Below, piece by piece: positions 38,042 through 46,090 of a stretch of DNA of 64,000 bases (positions are counted from its first letter, which is position 1; every line of letters begins with the position of its first letter). The notes below the pieces were generated by a model. It was not told the origin of the DNA and did not search any database. It saw only the letters and a list, made by a program, of their open reading frames with translations. The DNA comes from RPQJ01 sp963777725 (GTDB taxonomy: Bacteria > Pseudomonadota > Gammaproteobacteria > Steroidobacterales > Steroidobacteraceae), in the NCBI GenBank assembly GCA_963777725.1, contig CAVZRR010000014.1, positions 186,001 to 250,000 on the forward strand, given 5' to 3'. The translations under genes were made by a program, and so were the position numbers.

Positions 38042-38752
38042 CTACTGGGGAGGCGATGGAGGCGGAGCGTCTTCAAGCTTGAAACGGAACGCCATCTGCT
38101 TCTCGCTATCGACGGCTTTGCCATTGCGACGTGCCGGGACGAAATTGGCGGCCTGCAGTGCCGACGAGACCGATGCCAGCCAGAAGCCATTGGGGTCGCC
38201 ACCTGGCGAATCGACGACTCTTACATTCCTGGCACGTCCCATGACATCAACTTGGAATGCGACCACGACTCGCCCTTCGAGTCCGATTCGTCGATATTCC
38301 GCCGGGTATTCCGGTGGCGGAATCGCTACCAGCGTCGCCTGAGTCGCGCTACCCGAAAAAGCGGTGTCCCGATCGTAAGGATTGCTTCTGTCGACGCAGA
38401 CTTCGCACGATTGAATCTCGATCGAGGGTGGCGTGGAGCCGAGCCACTCGATGTTCTCCTCACCGTCGAGAACGACGCTCGTGCGTGGTTGACCATTGGT
38501 GTACCAAGTCACTTTCGAACACTCGAGCCGGTTCGATTCGATGAGGATACGATTGGACCGAAACTGGATCGTCGCCCGACACGTCCCGACAACCTGGCTG
38601 CAGTTACAGCGACTGCTATCGGCGAGTGCTGGTACCGACACGAATGGCGCCACCACACACGAGATTGCAGCCCAGCCGAAACACATCGCTCGAACGCGGC
38701 GGGTTGCCTGCCATCGCTGCCTGTCATCCGCACGGCGTCCTTCTGTGGTCAT
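38042..38752 (-). CDS. Exported protein with TonB C-terminal domain
   Basis: 236 residues. A signal peptide (CFGWAAISCVVAPFVSVPAL) precedes a Cys-rich region (SSRCNCSQVVGTCRATIQFR; IEIQSCEVCVD). The C-terminal ~95 residues form a TonB-type domain: PPEYPAEYRRIGLEGRVVVA, FQVDVMGRARNVRVVDSPGG and SSALQAANFVPARRNGK. It lacks the N-terminal anchor of classical TonB, so it is probably a free periplasmic protein with a TonB-like fold. AAGGGA lies six bases before the ATG. It is the first leftward gene of the TPS/caspase locus; the ATG-to-next-gene gap (about 195 bp before the CHASE2 start) could hold another promoter. Confidence 0.8.
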   Translation of the reverse strand: MTTEGRRADDRQRWQATRRVRAMCFGWAAISCVVAPFVSVPALADSSRCNCSQVVGTCRATIQFRSNRILIESNRLECSKVTWYTNGQPRTSVVLDGEENIEWLGSTPPSIEIQSCEVCVDRSNPYDRDTAFSGSATQATLVAIPPPEYPAEYRRIGLEGRVVVAFQVDVMGRARNVRVVDSPGGDPNGFWLASVSSALQAANFVPARRNGKAVDSEKQMAFRFKLEDAPPPSPPQ

Positions 38753-39125
38753 GGACGTTCCCTTGATCGTGCGTGGAGTTCCCGATGGCGCGAAACGTAC
38801 GCCGATCCCTTACGGAATCAAGAGGCGTTGCAACAGGGCTGAAGCGCCTTATAGCGGGCGACATCCGAGAGCGTGCCAAGGAACTCGATTGGAAGCGGAC
38901 CTTGATCGTGTGGTGTGCGCCGGCAACGCACAACACGATGGCCACCGGCCGACTGCGCAGGCTCGCGTTTGACCGCATGTTGATAACTGGGTCGTGGCGC
39001 TCGCCGCGCTAACGGGAAGGAATGGGCGTCCGATGCGCATCAGACGTGCAGCGGCCGAGCTGAGACTTCCCTGCCCTGTCAGGCGGCTCTGGATTATTGG
39101 CTAACGGCGGCTCCAATCGCGCTAT
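38753..39125. other. Divergent intergenic region with no supported gene
   Basis: Between the TonB-domain gene (leftward) and the PadR gene (rightward). A short rightward open frame at 38773-39012 has no ribosome-binding site and no family resemblance. The segment ACGGCGGCTC near 39103-39112 also occurs near 20078-20087, outside any gene, which may indicate an old repeat. No terminator found. Confidence 0.5.
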
Positions 39126-39154
39126 TTGACTGGCACCGTGGTCTCTAGTACCTT
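39126..39154 (+). promoter_or_regulatory. Promoter of padR-pspC
   Basis: TTGACT at 39126-39131, a 17-base spacer and TACCTT at 39149-39154. Predicted leader of about 25 nt before the PadR ATG at 39184. The -10 box overlaps a palindrome (see next entry), fitting autoregulation. Confidence 0.6.
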
Positions 39155-39169
39155 TATTCCGCAAGGTAC
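39148..39169. promoter_or_regulatory. PadR-type operator palindrome
   Basis: Inverted repeat GTACCTT (39148-39154) and AAGGTAC (39163-39169), 8-base spacer, overlapping the -10 box. PadR-family regulators usually bind short inverted repeats with such spacing at their own promoter. Inferred, not shown. Confidence 0.55.
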
Positions 39170-39183
39170 CTGTTCTCTTAACT

Positions 39184-39507
39184 ATGATTGTGGAATCCAA
39201 GCTCGCCCCGATCCGCAAGGGACTCCTCGAGTTCCTGGTGCTGAAGATCGTCGGCGCCCGCAGTGTCTACGTGCCGGACATTCTGCGACGTCTGGCCGGC
39301 ACCGAGTTCGCCACGCAGGAAGGGACGCTGTATCCCCTGCTAAGCAAATTGCGTCGCGAGGATCTCGTGCAATACGACTGGCAGGAATCGGACGCTGGTC
39401 CGCCGCGGAAGTACTATCGGCTGACGGACGCCGGCCGGGCGCAACTCGCGGCGCTCGACGACTACTGGAATCGCATCAACCACACGATCGCCGACATGGG
39501 ACATTGA
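39184..39507 (+). CDS. PadR-family transcriptional regulator
   Basis: 107 residues. Winged-helix PadR domain: APIRKGLLEFLVLKIVGARS, VYVPDILRRLAGTEFATQEG, TLYPLLSKLRREDLVQYDWQ, GPPRKYYRLTDAGRAQLAAL. Short PadR-s1 type, without a long C-terminal helix, so dimerises mainly through the last helix. Its stop is 3 bases before the PspC gene, a common gene pair (PadR-PspC) in Proteobacteria. It probably represses its own operon through the palindrome overlapping the promoter. No phenolic-acid decarboxylase gene is nearby, so the inducer is unknown. Confidence 0.95.
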   Translation: MIVESKLAPIRKGLLEFLVLKIVGARSVYVPDILRRLAGTEFATQEGTLYPLLSKLRREDLVQYDWQESDAGPPRKYYRLTDAGRAQLAALDDYWNRINHTIADMGH

Positions 39508-39510
39508 GCC

Positions 39511-40087
39511 ATGAAACGCATCTCTGTCACCGTCAGCCTCAATCGCAGCACGCTTCAATTCGATGATGCAGCGTATGCGCGCCTCGAGACCTATCTCGCC
39601 GAATCGGCGAGCCTGCTCGAGGGTGACCCGGACCCGCAGGAGATTCTGAGCGATCTGGAGCAGGCCGTGGCCGATCAGTGCACACGACGCCTGCGTCCCG
39701 CCCAGACCGTCGTGACGTTGGCGGAACTGGTGCCGGCGCTCGAGGAGATCGGATCTGTACAGACACCGACGGCGTCGGTCGCACCGGAGCAAACCGACAC
39801 GCGGATCGTCCCGGCCGTTGCAGCAGGTCAGCGAGGGTGCCGTCATCAGCGGCGTGTGCCAGGGGCTGGCGCGCTATTTCGGGCTCAACGTGACGGCGTT
39901 GCGAATCTTTGCTGTCCTGTTGCTGCTGCTGACCGGTGGCGGCGTGATCCTCGTTTACGCCGCGCTGATGTTGCTGTTCCCGTTCGCTCCGCTGGAATCC
40001 GGAGGCCAACCGCTCCGCTGGTTGCCGGCCAAGAGCCGCGCATTCATGGAATTCCTGCGCGCGAAGTTGAGCCTTGCGACGAACTGA
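39511..40087 (+). CDS. PspC-domain membrane protein, frameshifted
   Basis: About 192 residues. The N-terminal half, starting MKRISVTVSLNRSTLQFDDA, LETYLAESASLLEGDPDPQE, LSDLEQAVADQCTRRLRP, is a cytoplasmic helical domain seen in many PadR-linked PspC proteins. After one frameshift near 39800-39820 a PspC domain follows: QQVSEGAVISGVCQGLARYF, GLNVTALRIFAVLLLLLTGG, VILVYAALMLLFPFAP with two helices. PspC proteins sense or respond to envelope stress. Co-transcribed with padR (3-bp gap). Confidence 0.82.
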
Positions 40088-40116
40088 CCGGGTCGGCCGG
40101 GCCGGCGCCTGTCCCG

Positions 40117-40527
40117 CTACCGCTCGATGATGATGATCGGGTCTGCCGGTCTTTTGCGGCCGATCGCAATCGTGTACTTGTAGATCGCTTTCCTGAAGAG
40201 GCCAAGCGACTTCAGTTCTGCGGTGAACTTGCGCTGCGGCCAGCTCGGTTCGTCGCCCTCGAACGGCCATCGCTTATCGAGCTTCTTCCGCTTCTTGCTG
40301 TCATTCGGAACGAAGTCCGTTGCGGAAATCGTAAACGGTGGGACCCTGCTGCCTGCAGTGAACGTCACAGACTGCTTCGGCTTGCCGTAGATATTGCCGT
40401 CGTTCACGCCATCGACTACGACACGCCCCTGGACTACCTTGACGACGTACTCGTAGGGCTCAATCTTACGGGTGCGACCTGTTTTTCTTGTCTTCGACAT
40501 CGACCCGGCCTTCTTCTTCGTTGCCAT
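40117..40527 (-). CDS. Conserved hypothetical basic protein
   Basis: 136 residues. A Lys/Arg-rich start (MATKKKAGSMSKTRKTGRTR), then YEYVVKVVQGRVVVDGVNDG, a strand-rich region (SVTFTAGSRVPPFTISATDF), KKRKKLDKRWPFEG and a closing AIYKYTIAIGRKRPADPIII. The end PADPIIIIER matches the end of the remnant at 4474-4690. No signal peptide or membrane helix; possibly nucleic-acid-associated from its charge. No family recognised. Convergent with the PspC gene. Confidence 0.6.
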   Translation of the reverse strand: MATKKKAGSMSKTRKTGRTRKIEPYEYVVKVVQGRVVVDGVNDGNIYGKPKQSVTFTAGSRVPPFTISATDFVPNDSKKRKKLDKRWPFEGDEPSWPQRKFTAELKSLGLFRKAIYKYTIAIGRKRPADPIIIIER

Positions 40528-40627
40528 GTCCTTTCTCCGTGGTTGGATGCAGGCGGCGCCAGCGTCGCCCCGGACGCTACGCCGGGGCGCGGGTCGGTTT
40601 CAAGATGCAGTGCAACACCCTCGCCCG

Positions 40628-41636
40628 CTACGCATCCGCCACCTTCAACACGAGCTTGCCGGTGTTCTCGCCCTTGAACAGCTTCAGCAGCGTCTCCGGG
40701 AACGTCTCCAGGCCCTCGACGACGTCCTCGCGGGTCTTGAGCTGGCCCGTCGCCATCCATCCCGCCATCTCCCGCGCCGCTTCCGCGTAACGGCTGGCGT
40801 AGTCGAACACCACCATGCCCTTCATCATCGCGCGGTTCACCAGCAGCGACATGTAGTTGCTCGGGCCTTTCATCTTGGCTCTCGTTGTACTGCGAGATGG
40901 CACCACAAATGACGATGCGCGCGTGCATCGCGAGCTGCGTGAGCACGATGTCGAGGATCTCGCCGCCGACGTTGTCGAAGTAGACGTCGACGCCCTTCGG
41001 GCAATGCTGCCTCAGCGCGGCCTTCACGTCCTCGTGCTTGTAGTCGATCGCGGCGTCGAAACCGATCGAACGCAGGTAGGCGCACTTGTCAGCGCCGCCG
41101 GCGATGCCGACCACGCGACAGCCCTTGATCTTCGCGATCTGGCCGACCACCTGGCCGACGGCGCCCGCGGCACCCGAGACCACGACGGTTTCGCCCGCTT
41201 TCGGCTGCCCGATCTCCAGCAATCCGAAGTAGGCCGTCATGCCCGGCATGCCGAGCGTTCCCAGGTAGACCGGCAGCGGCACCAGCTTCGGATCCACCTT
41301 GGTCAGGCCTTTGCCCTTGGCGACCGCGTACTCCTGCACACCGAGGACTCCGACGACGTGATCGCCCACTGCGATATTGGGGTCGCGGGAGGTGATCACG
41401 CGGCCCACCGCGCCCGCACGCATGACCTCGCCGATGCCGACCGGCGGCACGTAGGACTTGCCCTCGTTCATCCAGCCACGCATCGCTGGATCGAGTGAGA
41501 TGTAGAGGATCTTGACCAGCACCTCGCCCTCGCCCGGCTCCGCCACCGGAGCCTGCGCGTACTCGAAGTCGCTGCGCTGGACCATGCCGACGGGGCGCTT
41601 GGCGAGCCTGAACTGGTGATTGACGAGTGTGCTCAT
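40628..41636 (-). CDS. NADP-dependent oxidoreductase (CurA/MDR superfamily)
   Basis: About 336 residues, zinc-independent medium-chain reductase similar to curcumin/alkenal reductases. Motifs: LVKILYISLDPAMRGWMNEG, GTLGMPGMTAYFGLLEIGQP, nucleotide-binding VSGAAGAVGQVVGQIAKIKG, VVGIAGGADKCAYLRS and VDVYFDNVGGEILDIVLTQL. At about 40880 a single extra base shifts the frame; after correction RAKMKGPSNYMSLLVNRAMM, GMVVFDYASRYAEAAREMAG and TGKLVLKV complete the family. No neighbour suggests a specific substrate; detoxification of enals is plausible. Confidence 0.9.
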
Positions 41637-41683
41637 GACAGAATCTCCAGGGGTCTGATGGCCACGAGTCTACCTGTACCGCG

Positions 41684-42805
41684 ATGAAATCACTTGGCAG
41701 GAAACCGGATGGATTGCGGCGGGAGCGCATGCAATCGTCGCCGCTCTGGGACGATGGTGCGTTTCGCAACATCCATCCCGTGCTGCCGAGACTGCTGCGC
41801 ACGGATGTGGCGATGCCGACCGTCCGTGAGTTCCTGTTCGGCGGCGATCGGCGCGTGCCGAAGGGACCGCTGCCGTCCGTGGATCCGCTGGTTGGCTGGA
41901 AGAAGAAGCCGCGCACCGGATTGCGCACGACCTGGCTCGGTCATTCCACGGTGCTGATCGAAATCGACGGATTGCGCGTGCTGACGGATCCCGTCTGGGG
42001 TTTGCGTGCATCACCCTCCCAATGGGCCGGTCCGAAGCGCTTCCAGCCGGTGCCCGTCGCGATCCGGTCGCTGCCGCCGCTCGATGCAGTCGTCATCTCT
42101 CACGACCACTACGACCATCTCGACTACACATCGATCCGCGCGTTGGCGCAGCGCGACGTGCCGTTCGTGACCTCGCTCGGAGTCGGCGCTCACCTGGAGG
42201 CTTGGGGCGTACCGTCCCATCGGATCGTCGAACTCGACTGGTGGGAGTCGTACCAGCTGCCAAAGGCCGACCTGACGGTGACGGCCGCGCCCTCACAGCA
42301 TTTCTCCGGTCGAGGCCTGCGCAGCCGGAACTCGACGCTGTGGTCGTCGATGGTCATCCGGTCGCGGCGGCATGCGGTGTTCTTCAGCGGCGACACGGGA
42401 CTCACGACGGAATACACCGCGATCCGCAAGCGGCTCGGCCCGTTCGACCTGGTGATGCTCGAGGTCGGCGCGTTCCATCCGGCCTGGGGTCACATCCACC
42501 TCGGCCCCGAGAATGCGCTCGAAGCCTGGGCCCTGCTCGGCAAGAGCGCGTTCCTGCCGGTGCACTGGGGCACGTTCAGTCTCGCGATGCACGCGTGGGA
42601 CGAACCGGCCGAGACCCTGCTGGCGCTGGGCGCGAAACGCGGGGCGCAGCTGGTCATGCCACGGCTCGGTGAACCCGTCGAGCCGACTCACGTCGAGCGT
42701 GTTTCACCCTGGTGGCGTACGGTCGAACGGCAGCCGCGACGTGAGATTCCCGTCGAGACGGAGGCAACCACGATTCCGAAGAATTTGCCCTGGCCGGTGG
42801 ACTGA
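41684..42805 (+). CDS. MBL-fold metallo-hydrolase (RomA/UlaG-like)
   Basis: 373 residues. Metallo-beta-lactamase fold with the metal motif ISHDHYDHLD, a first strand TTWLGHSTVLIEIDGLRVLT then DPVW, FFSGDTGLT (bridging Asp), ending FLPVHWGTFSLAMHAWDEPA, the last metal histidine. This layout matches outer-membrane-associated RomA and NAPE-PLD-type phosphodiesterases/lactonases. No signal peptide, so likely cytoplasmic. Divergent from the oxidoreductase gene; about 47 bp between starts. Confidence 0.92.
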   Translation: MKSLGRKPDGLRRERMQSSPLWDDGAFRNIHPVLPRLLRTDVAMPTVREFLFGGDRRVPKGPLPSVDPLVGWKKKPRTGLRTTWLGHSTVLIEIDGLRVLTDPVWGLRASPSQWAGPKRFQPVPVAIRSLPPLDAVVISHDHYDHLDYTSIRALAQRDVPFVTSLGVGAHLEAWGVPSHRIVELDWWESYQLPKADLTVTAAPSQHFSGRGLRSRNSTLWSSMVIRSRRHAVFFSGDTGLTTEYTAIRKRLGPFDLVMLEVGAFHPAWGHIHLGPENALEAWALLGKSAFLPVHWGTFSLAMHAWDEPAETLLALGAKRGAQLVMPRLGEPVEPTHVERVSPWWRTVERQPRREIPVETEATTIPKNLPWPVD

Positions 42806-42833
42806 TTCGCGACCTCGTCGAGGTGAAACAGCG

Positions 42834-43700
42834 TCAGTCGATGTTCCGTTGCAGCACGTCGCCAGCATCGATCTCGATATTCTCGACGTTACGGAAGTCC
42901 AGGTTCTCACTGCTGCCCGGAACCTCCTCGTCGCCCTGGCAGGTGAACGCCAGCGTGTAGTTGCCGGCGGGAAGAAACCGCAATGCGTATCGCAAGGCCG
43001 CGGTGCCCGAATCGATCACGCCGGTCGTGGCAAACGGTTCCGCCTCGGCACCGTCCAGATCGTCCGCCTGCACGTTCCGGCCCGAGTACAGGTAAATGGC
43101 CCCCTCGTCTCGCAGCACGGTGCCGACAGGGCAGACGACCGCGACGTTGCCCTCGACCCGCGCGGCGTCTTCGGTACGAACGGACCGCAAGACCGGCGTC
43201 AGCGTGTATCGATCGTTGGCCTCGTCGAAACTCAAGGACTGGCGAAGGTCCAGCATCAGCGTGAACTCTTCGCGGCTTTCCTTTTCGTCCTCGACCGTGA
43301 AGCTGACAGCAGCGAAAGTGCCCGCTGCGAGGCGCAAACGAGTGTCGCCTGCGCTTGTCGTCACCCTGCTCTGCTCCTGATCCGGGTCGAAGAGCAGGCG
43401 CACGCCGGTATACGAACCCGCCGGCAGCTCTTCGTTCGTGAACAGCCGCAGCGGATCGCCATCCCGGAGGTCCAACAGGTCGATGATCTCGCCGTCGCGA
43501 AACTCGAGTGTCGTGGTCGTGCTGTCACCCTTGCGGAACTCGAGCCCCAGCAGGTTGGCCTGCACGGCGCTGATCTCGGGGTCGACCGGCGGATCCGTGC
43601 CAAGGTCTACCGTGATCCAGGCTGCGTCACATCCGCTGAGCAGCAGCGCCAGTGCTGCGACTACTGCGCCCGAGCGAATTCGTTCGTATCCTGGCTGCAT
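42834..43700 (-). CDS. DUF4382 lipoprotein
   Basis: 288 residues. Lipoprotein signal peptide with lipobox LLLSGC from the ATG at 43700. Mature sequence has the DUF4382 pattern: ISAVQANLLGLEFRKGDSTT, IIDLLDLRDGDPLRLFTNEE, LPAGSYTGVRLLF and FTVEDEKESREEFTLMLDLR, QSLSFDEANDRYTLTPVLRS. The C-terminal ~110 residues are a further beta-sandwich repeat (ALRYALRFLPAGNYTLAFTC). Such proteins sit on the cell surface or in the periplasm; role unknown. An alternative upstream start adds 11 non-signal residues. Confidence 0.85.
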   Translation of the reverse strand: MQPGYERIRSGAVVAALALLLSGCDAAWITVDLGTDPPVDPEISAVQANLLGLEFRKGDSTTTTLEFRDGEIIDLLDLRDGDPLRLFTNEELPAGSYTGVRLLFDPDQEQSRVTTSAGDTRLRLAAGTFAAVSFTVEDEKESREEFTLMLDLRQSLSFDEANDRYTLTPVLRSVRTEDAARVEGNVAVVCPVGTVLRDEGAIYLYSGRNVQADDLDGAEAEPFATTGVIDSGTAALRYALRFLPAGNYTLAFTCQGDEEVPGSSENLDFRNVENIEIDAGDVLQRNID

Positions 43701-43777
43701 CGATCCAACGCCTTTCTGTGACGCCGGTATCATGCCGCAGCCTCGACTCGGGCGCGACAGCCTCAGCGCAATATGTC

Positions 43778-43855
43778 TCAGACGCTGAGGCTGTCGACCT
43801 GCAGGAACACTCCGAGCACCACCGACGCCATCATCAGGATTGCAGCAATTTCCAT
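43778..43855 (-). CDS. Possible 25-residue single-helix membrane microprotein
   Basis: ATG at 43855 with GGAG eight bases upstream; product MEIAAILMMASVVLGVFLQV then DSLSV, essentially one transmembrane helix. Too short for standard gene finders. Ribosome-binding site and hydrophobic pattern support it, but conservation is untested. Confidence 0.35.
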   Translation of the reverse strand: MEIAAILMMASVVLGVFLQVDSLSV

Positions 43856-43995
43856 GATCGATCTCCGTCTCTGCGCCGGGATGGCGCTGCGTGAACGATG
43901 CCGATCATAGGTGACGAATCGACTGCAATTGCATGGCGCCCTGGTGAATTGCGATGAACGGATCGCGTCGCGCGACGAGCTGCGGCAACGCGAGG

Positions 43996-44431
43996 CTACT
44001 CGGCGAGACTGACGCCGGAGCCGCCCATCTCTTTCGGGACGTCCTGCAACTTCGGCAATCCATCCCGGATGCGCAGCCGCGTCTCCTGGTAGTGGACGTG
44101 GACGGCCGGCTGGTACGGGAAGTCCGGAATGACCGCCGCATAAACGTCGGTGAGACCCAGGCCGGGATGCTCGGTGAGGATGTGTCCACCACACGTCTTG
44201 CACCACTTGCGCGCAGCTGTGCGGCGTCTTGTTGTACGTGCCGATGTTGTCCGCACCCTGGGTGATCTTCACCGCCTCGGGCGGCCAAAGCGTGAACGCA
44301 TTGACCGGGCCCGCCGACCAGCGCCGGCACGACTCGCAATGGCAGTAACCCATCGCCGCCGGCTCGCCGGTGACGGTCAACTGGACGGCGCCGCAGAAGC
44401 AGCTGCCCTGGTAGGTCTTTTGGTCGCTCAT
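43996..44431 (-). CDS. GFA/CENP-V-family zinc protein, copy 1, frameshifted
   Basis: About 145 residues of the glutathione-dependent formaldehyde-activating-like fold, which binds zinc through Cys clusters. Seen: GSCFCGAVQLTVTGEPAAMG, YCHCESCRRWSAGPVNAFTL, and after a shift near 44215 KWCKTCGGHILTEHPGLGLT and VHVHYQETRLRIRDGLPKLQ. All metal Cys are present. Its ATG overlaps the stop of the second GFA gene by four bases (ATGA). True enzyme function is uncertain; most GFA proteins are uncharacterised. Confidence 0.85.
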
Positions 44432-44919
44432 TTTTCCCCCTTGGATTTCAACGCTGTCAGCCTGGCAAGGCTCTCGGTTGGCCAGTGCGCAGAAGCCTTG
44501 TAGTACTCCGCAACGGCCGGCGTCGTCGTCGGCAGCACCACCCAGGGTTGCTTCGACGCCGTGAAAATGTGGATGTCGGGTGGGAACCGATCGGGATCGT
44601 CGAGCGTGCCGACACGGACGAAACGCAACGCGTCACCCGCCCCGGCGTAGTTGCTCCACAGCGCGACGTGGCACGCCGGGCAGCGTGCAACCTTCTGTCC
44701 CCTGCCGCTGTTCGAAGGCGTCGCGATCACGACGACCTCCCCCTGCAGCAGTTCGACGCGATCGGCTTCGATCAGCGCATTCAGGCCGAAGGCCGCCCCG
44801 CTCTCCCGCTGGCACCAGCGACAGTGGCAGCAATGCACGAACAGCGGCCGCGAGGTCATCCGATAGCGGATCGCACGGCAGGCGCAGCCACCTTCGAAGG
44901 CAGCGGAATCAGTGGTCAT
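44428..44919 (-). CDS. GFA/CENP-V-family zinc protein, copy 2
   Basis: 163 residues, intact frame. Metal motifs: EGGCACRAIRYRMTSRPLFV, HCCHCRWCQRESGAAFGLNA and ARCPACHVALWSNYAGAGDA. Then IHIFTASKQPWVVLPTTTPA. Longer and only distantly similar to its neighbour at 43996-44431. The start ATG at 44919 was selected because the family begins there. The two genes are translationally coupled; the tandem suggests ancient duplication or heteromer formation. Confidence 0.88.
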   Translation of the reverse strand: MTTDSAAFEGGCACRAIRYRMTSRPLFVHCCHCRWCQRESGAAFGLNALIEADRVELLQGEVVVIATPSNSGRGQKVARCPACHVALWSNYAGAGDALRFVRVGTLDDPDRFPPDIHIFTASKQPWVVLPTTTPAVAEYYKASAHWPTESLARLTALKSKGEK

Positions 44920-44954
44920 GGCGTCGCCCCCTGCAGTCACGCCTTCCCCGGATA

Positions 44955-45467
44955 TCAGTCCCGGATGAAATCGATCAGGTGCAAGGATACCGTAACGACG
45001 TGCAGTACGAAGACGGCCACCAGTCCCCGCGCAGCGAAGATATGGTGGCTGCGCCAGGCGAGCGCCTCCTGCGAGCCCTGCACCGCGAACCACACGGCGC
45101 CGGTGACCGCCGTCGCCAGCAGCAGCACGAGCAGCAGTCCCTCGATCAACCCGAACAGTCCGCCACCCTCGGCGGCCGGGATGCGGCCGCGCAGCAGTCC
45201 GCTGGCGTCACGTCCGACGGCACCGAGTTGCCCGGCCAGCCAGGGAAAATACAGCCGCCAGCGGCCGGCGCGCGTGCAGGTGACCGTGTAGGTGATCGCG
45301 ATCGCGAGCGTGACGAACCCCAGCACCACATGACTGTAGTCGAGGAAGCCAGCCTCGCGTGGGACCCTGCGCAGCATCGCGATCCACGGGCTGGTCGCGA
45401 TCAGCCAGGTGGACAACAGCGCCACCGCGAGGTGCTGCCGTGCGGCCAGCTTCTCGAGTGCGTCCAT
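44955..45467 (-). CDS. Cytochrome b561-type membrane protein
   Basis: 170 residues, four predicted helices: VALLSTWLIATSPWIAML, HVVLGFVTLAIAITYTVTCT, LLLVLLLATAVTGAVWFAVQ, RGLVAVFVLHVVTVSLHLID. Histidines (YSHVVLG, RSHHIFA, LHVVTVSLH) sit at positions suited to axial haem ligands of the b561/Ni-Fe-hydrogenase b-type family. ATG at 45467 is 11 bp after the hemG stop; the two are probably one transcript. May pass electrons from quinol to HemG's reaction or similar (inference). Confidence 0.75.
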   Translation of the reverse strand: MDALEKLAARQHLAVALLSTWLIATSPWIAMLRRVPREAGFLDYSHVVLGFVTLAIAITYTVTCTRAGRWRLYFPWLAGQLGAVGRDASGLLRGRIPAAEGGGLFGLIEGLLLVLLLATAVTGAVWFAVQGSQEALAWRSHHIFAARGLVAVFVLHVVTVSLHLIDFIRD

Positions 45468-45477
45468 CAGAAGAGAT

Positions 45478-46020
45478 TCAGCTCGGACGCGCCGGCGCCA
45501 TCGCGGCGACCTGACCCGCAAAGGCTCGCACCTTGTCCCAATCGGTGTAGTCCACCTTGGTGTGCAGGTCCGTCGGCCCACCGGTGATCGTCATGATCAG
45601 GCGGATGATGTGCCGGTCCCAGAATCCATAGCGCTGGTAGTCGAGGTCGCCGCCGAAAACGCCGACCAGCTTCGGTTTCCACGGCGACCGCGCGATGAAT
45701 GCCTTCACGTAGGGGTTGGTCTCCGCGGTGTTCTTGGCCGGCTTGCGCGCGACGAGGTTGACGGAGAAGAACGCGCTCGGCTTGCTCTCGAGCAAGGCCC
45801 GGTTCGCACGGATGAAGTCGACGACCGCCGGATTATGCTTGCCGTTGCGGATGCTGGCGCCGATCACGACGACGTCATAGGCCGCGGGATCGGCATCGCC
45901 GCCGGCAAGCGGCACCACGTCCGCGCGATGGCCGAGGCTCACGAGGTCCGACTGCAGCCGCTCGCAGATCTGGCGAGTGTGCCCGTAGACGCCGTGGTGC
46001 AGCAGCAGGATGTCAGCCAC
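45478..46020 (-). CDS. hemG: Menaquinone/quinone-dependent protoporphyrinogen IX dehydrogenase
   Basis: 180 residues, flavodoxin-like, the oxygen-independent enzyme converting protoporphyrinogen IX to protoporphyrin IX in haem synthesis, using the respiratory chain. Close family match: FMN-binding start LLHHGVYGHTRQICERLQSD, AAYDVVVIGASIRNGKHNP, SAFFSVNLVARKPAKNTAET, NPYVKAFIARSPWKPKLVGV, RYGFWDRHIIRLIMTITGGP and VDYTDWDKVRAFA. Followed by the cytochrome b561-type gene. Normal length; intact frame. Membrane-associated on the cytoplasmic face. Confidence 0.95.
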   Translation of the reverse strand: MADILLLHHGVYGHTRQICERLQSDLVSLGHRADVVPLAGGDADPAAYDVVVIGASIRNGKHNPAVVDFIRANRALLESKPSAFFSVNLVARKPAKNTAETNPYVKAFIARSPWKPKLVGVFGGDLDYQRYGFWDRHIIRLIMTITGGPTDLHTKVDYTDWDKVRAFAGQVAAMAPARPS

Positions 46021-46090
46021 TCGAAACCTCTTGCGGTGACGGGGACCGCGCGAATCTTAACCAACCTCCGCCCCGGTTCGACATCGGTAC

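Noticed and set aside
38773..39012. 79-codon rightward frame before padR
   Set aside because: No ribosome-binding site and no recognisable sequence.
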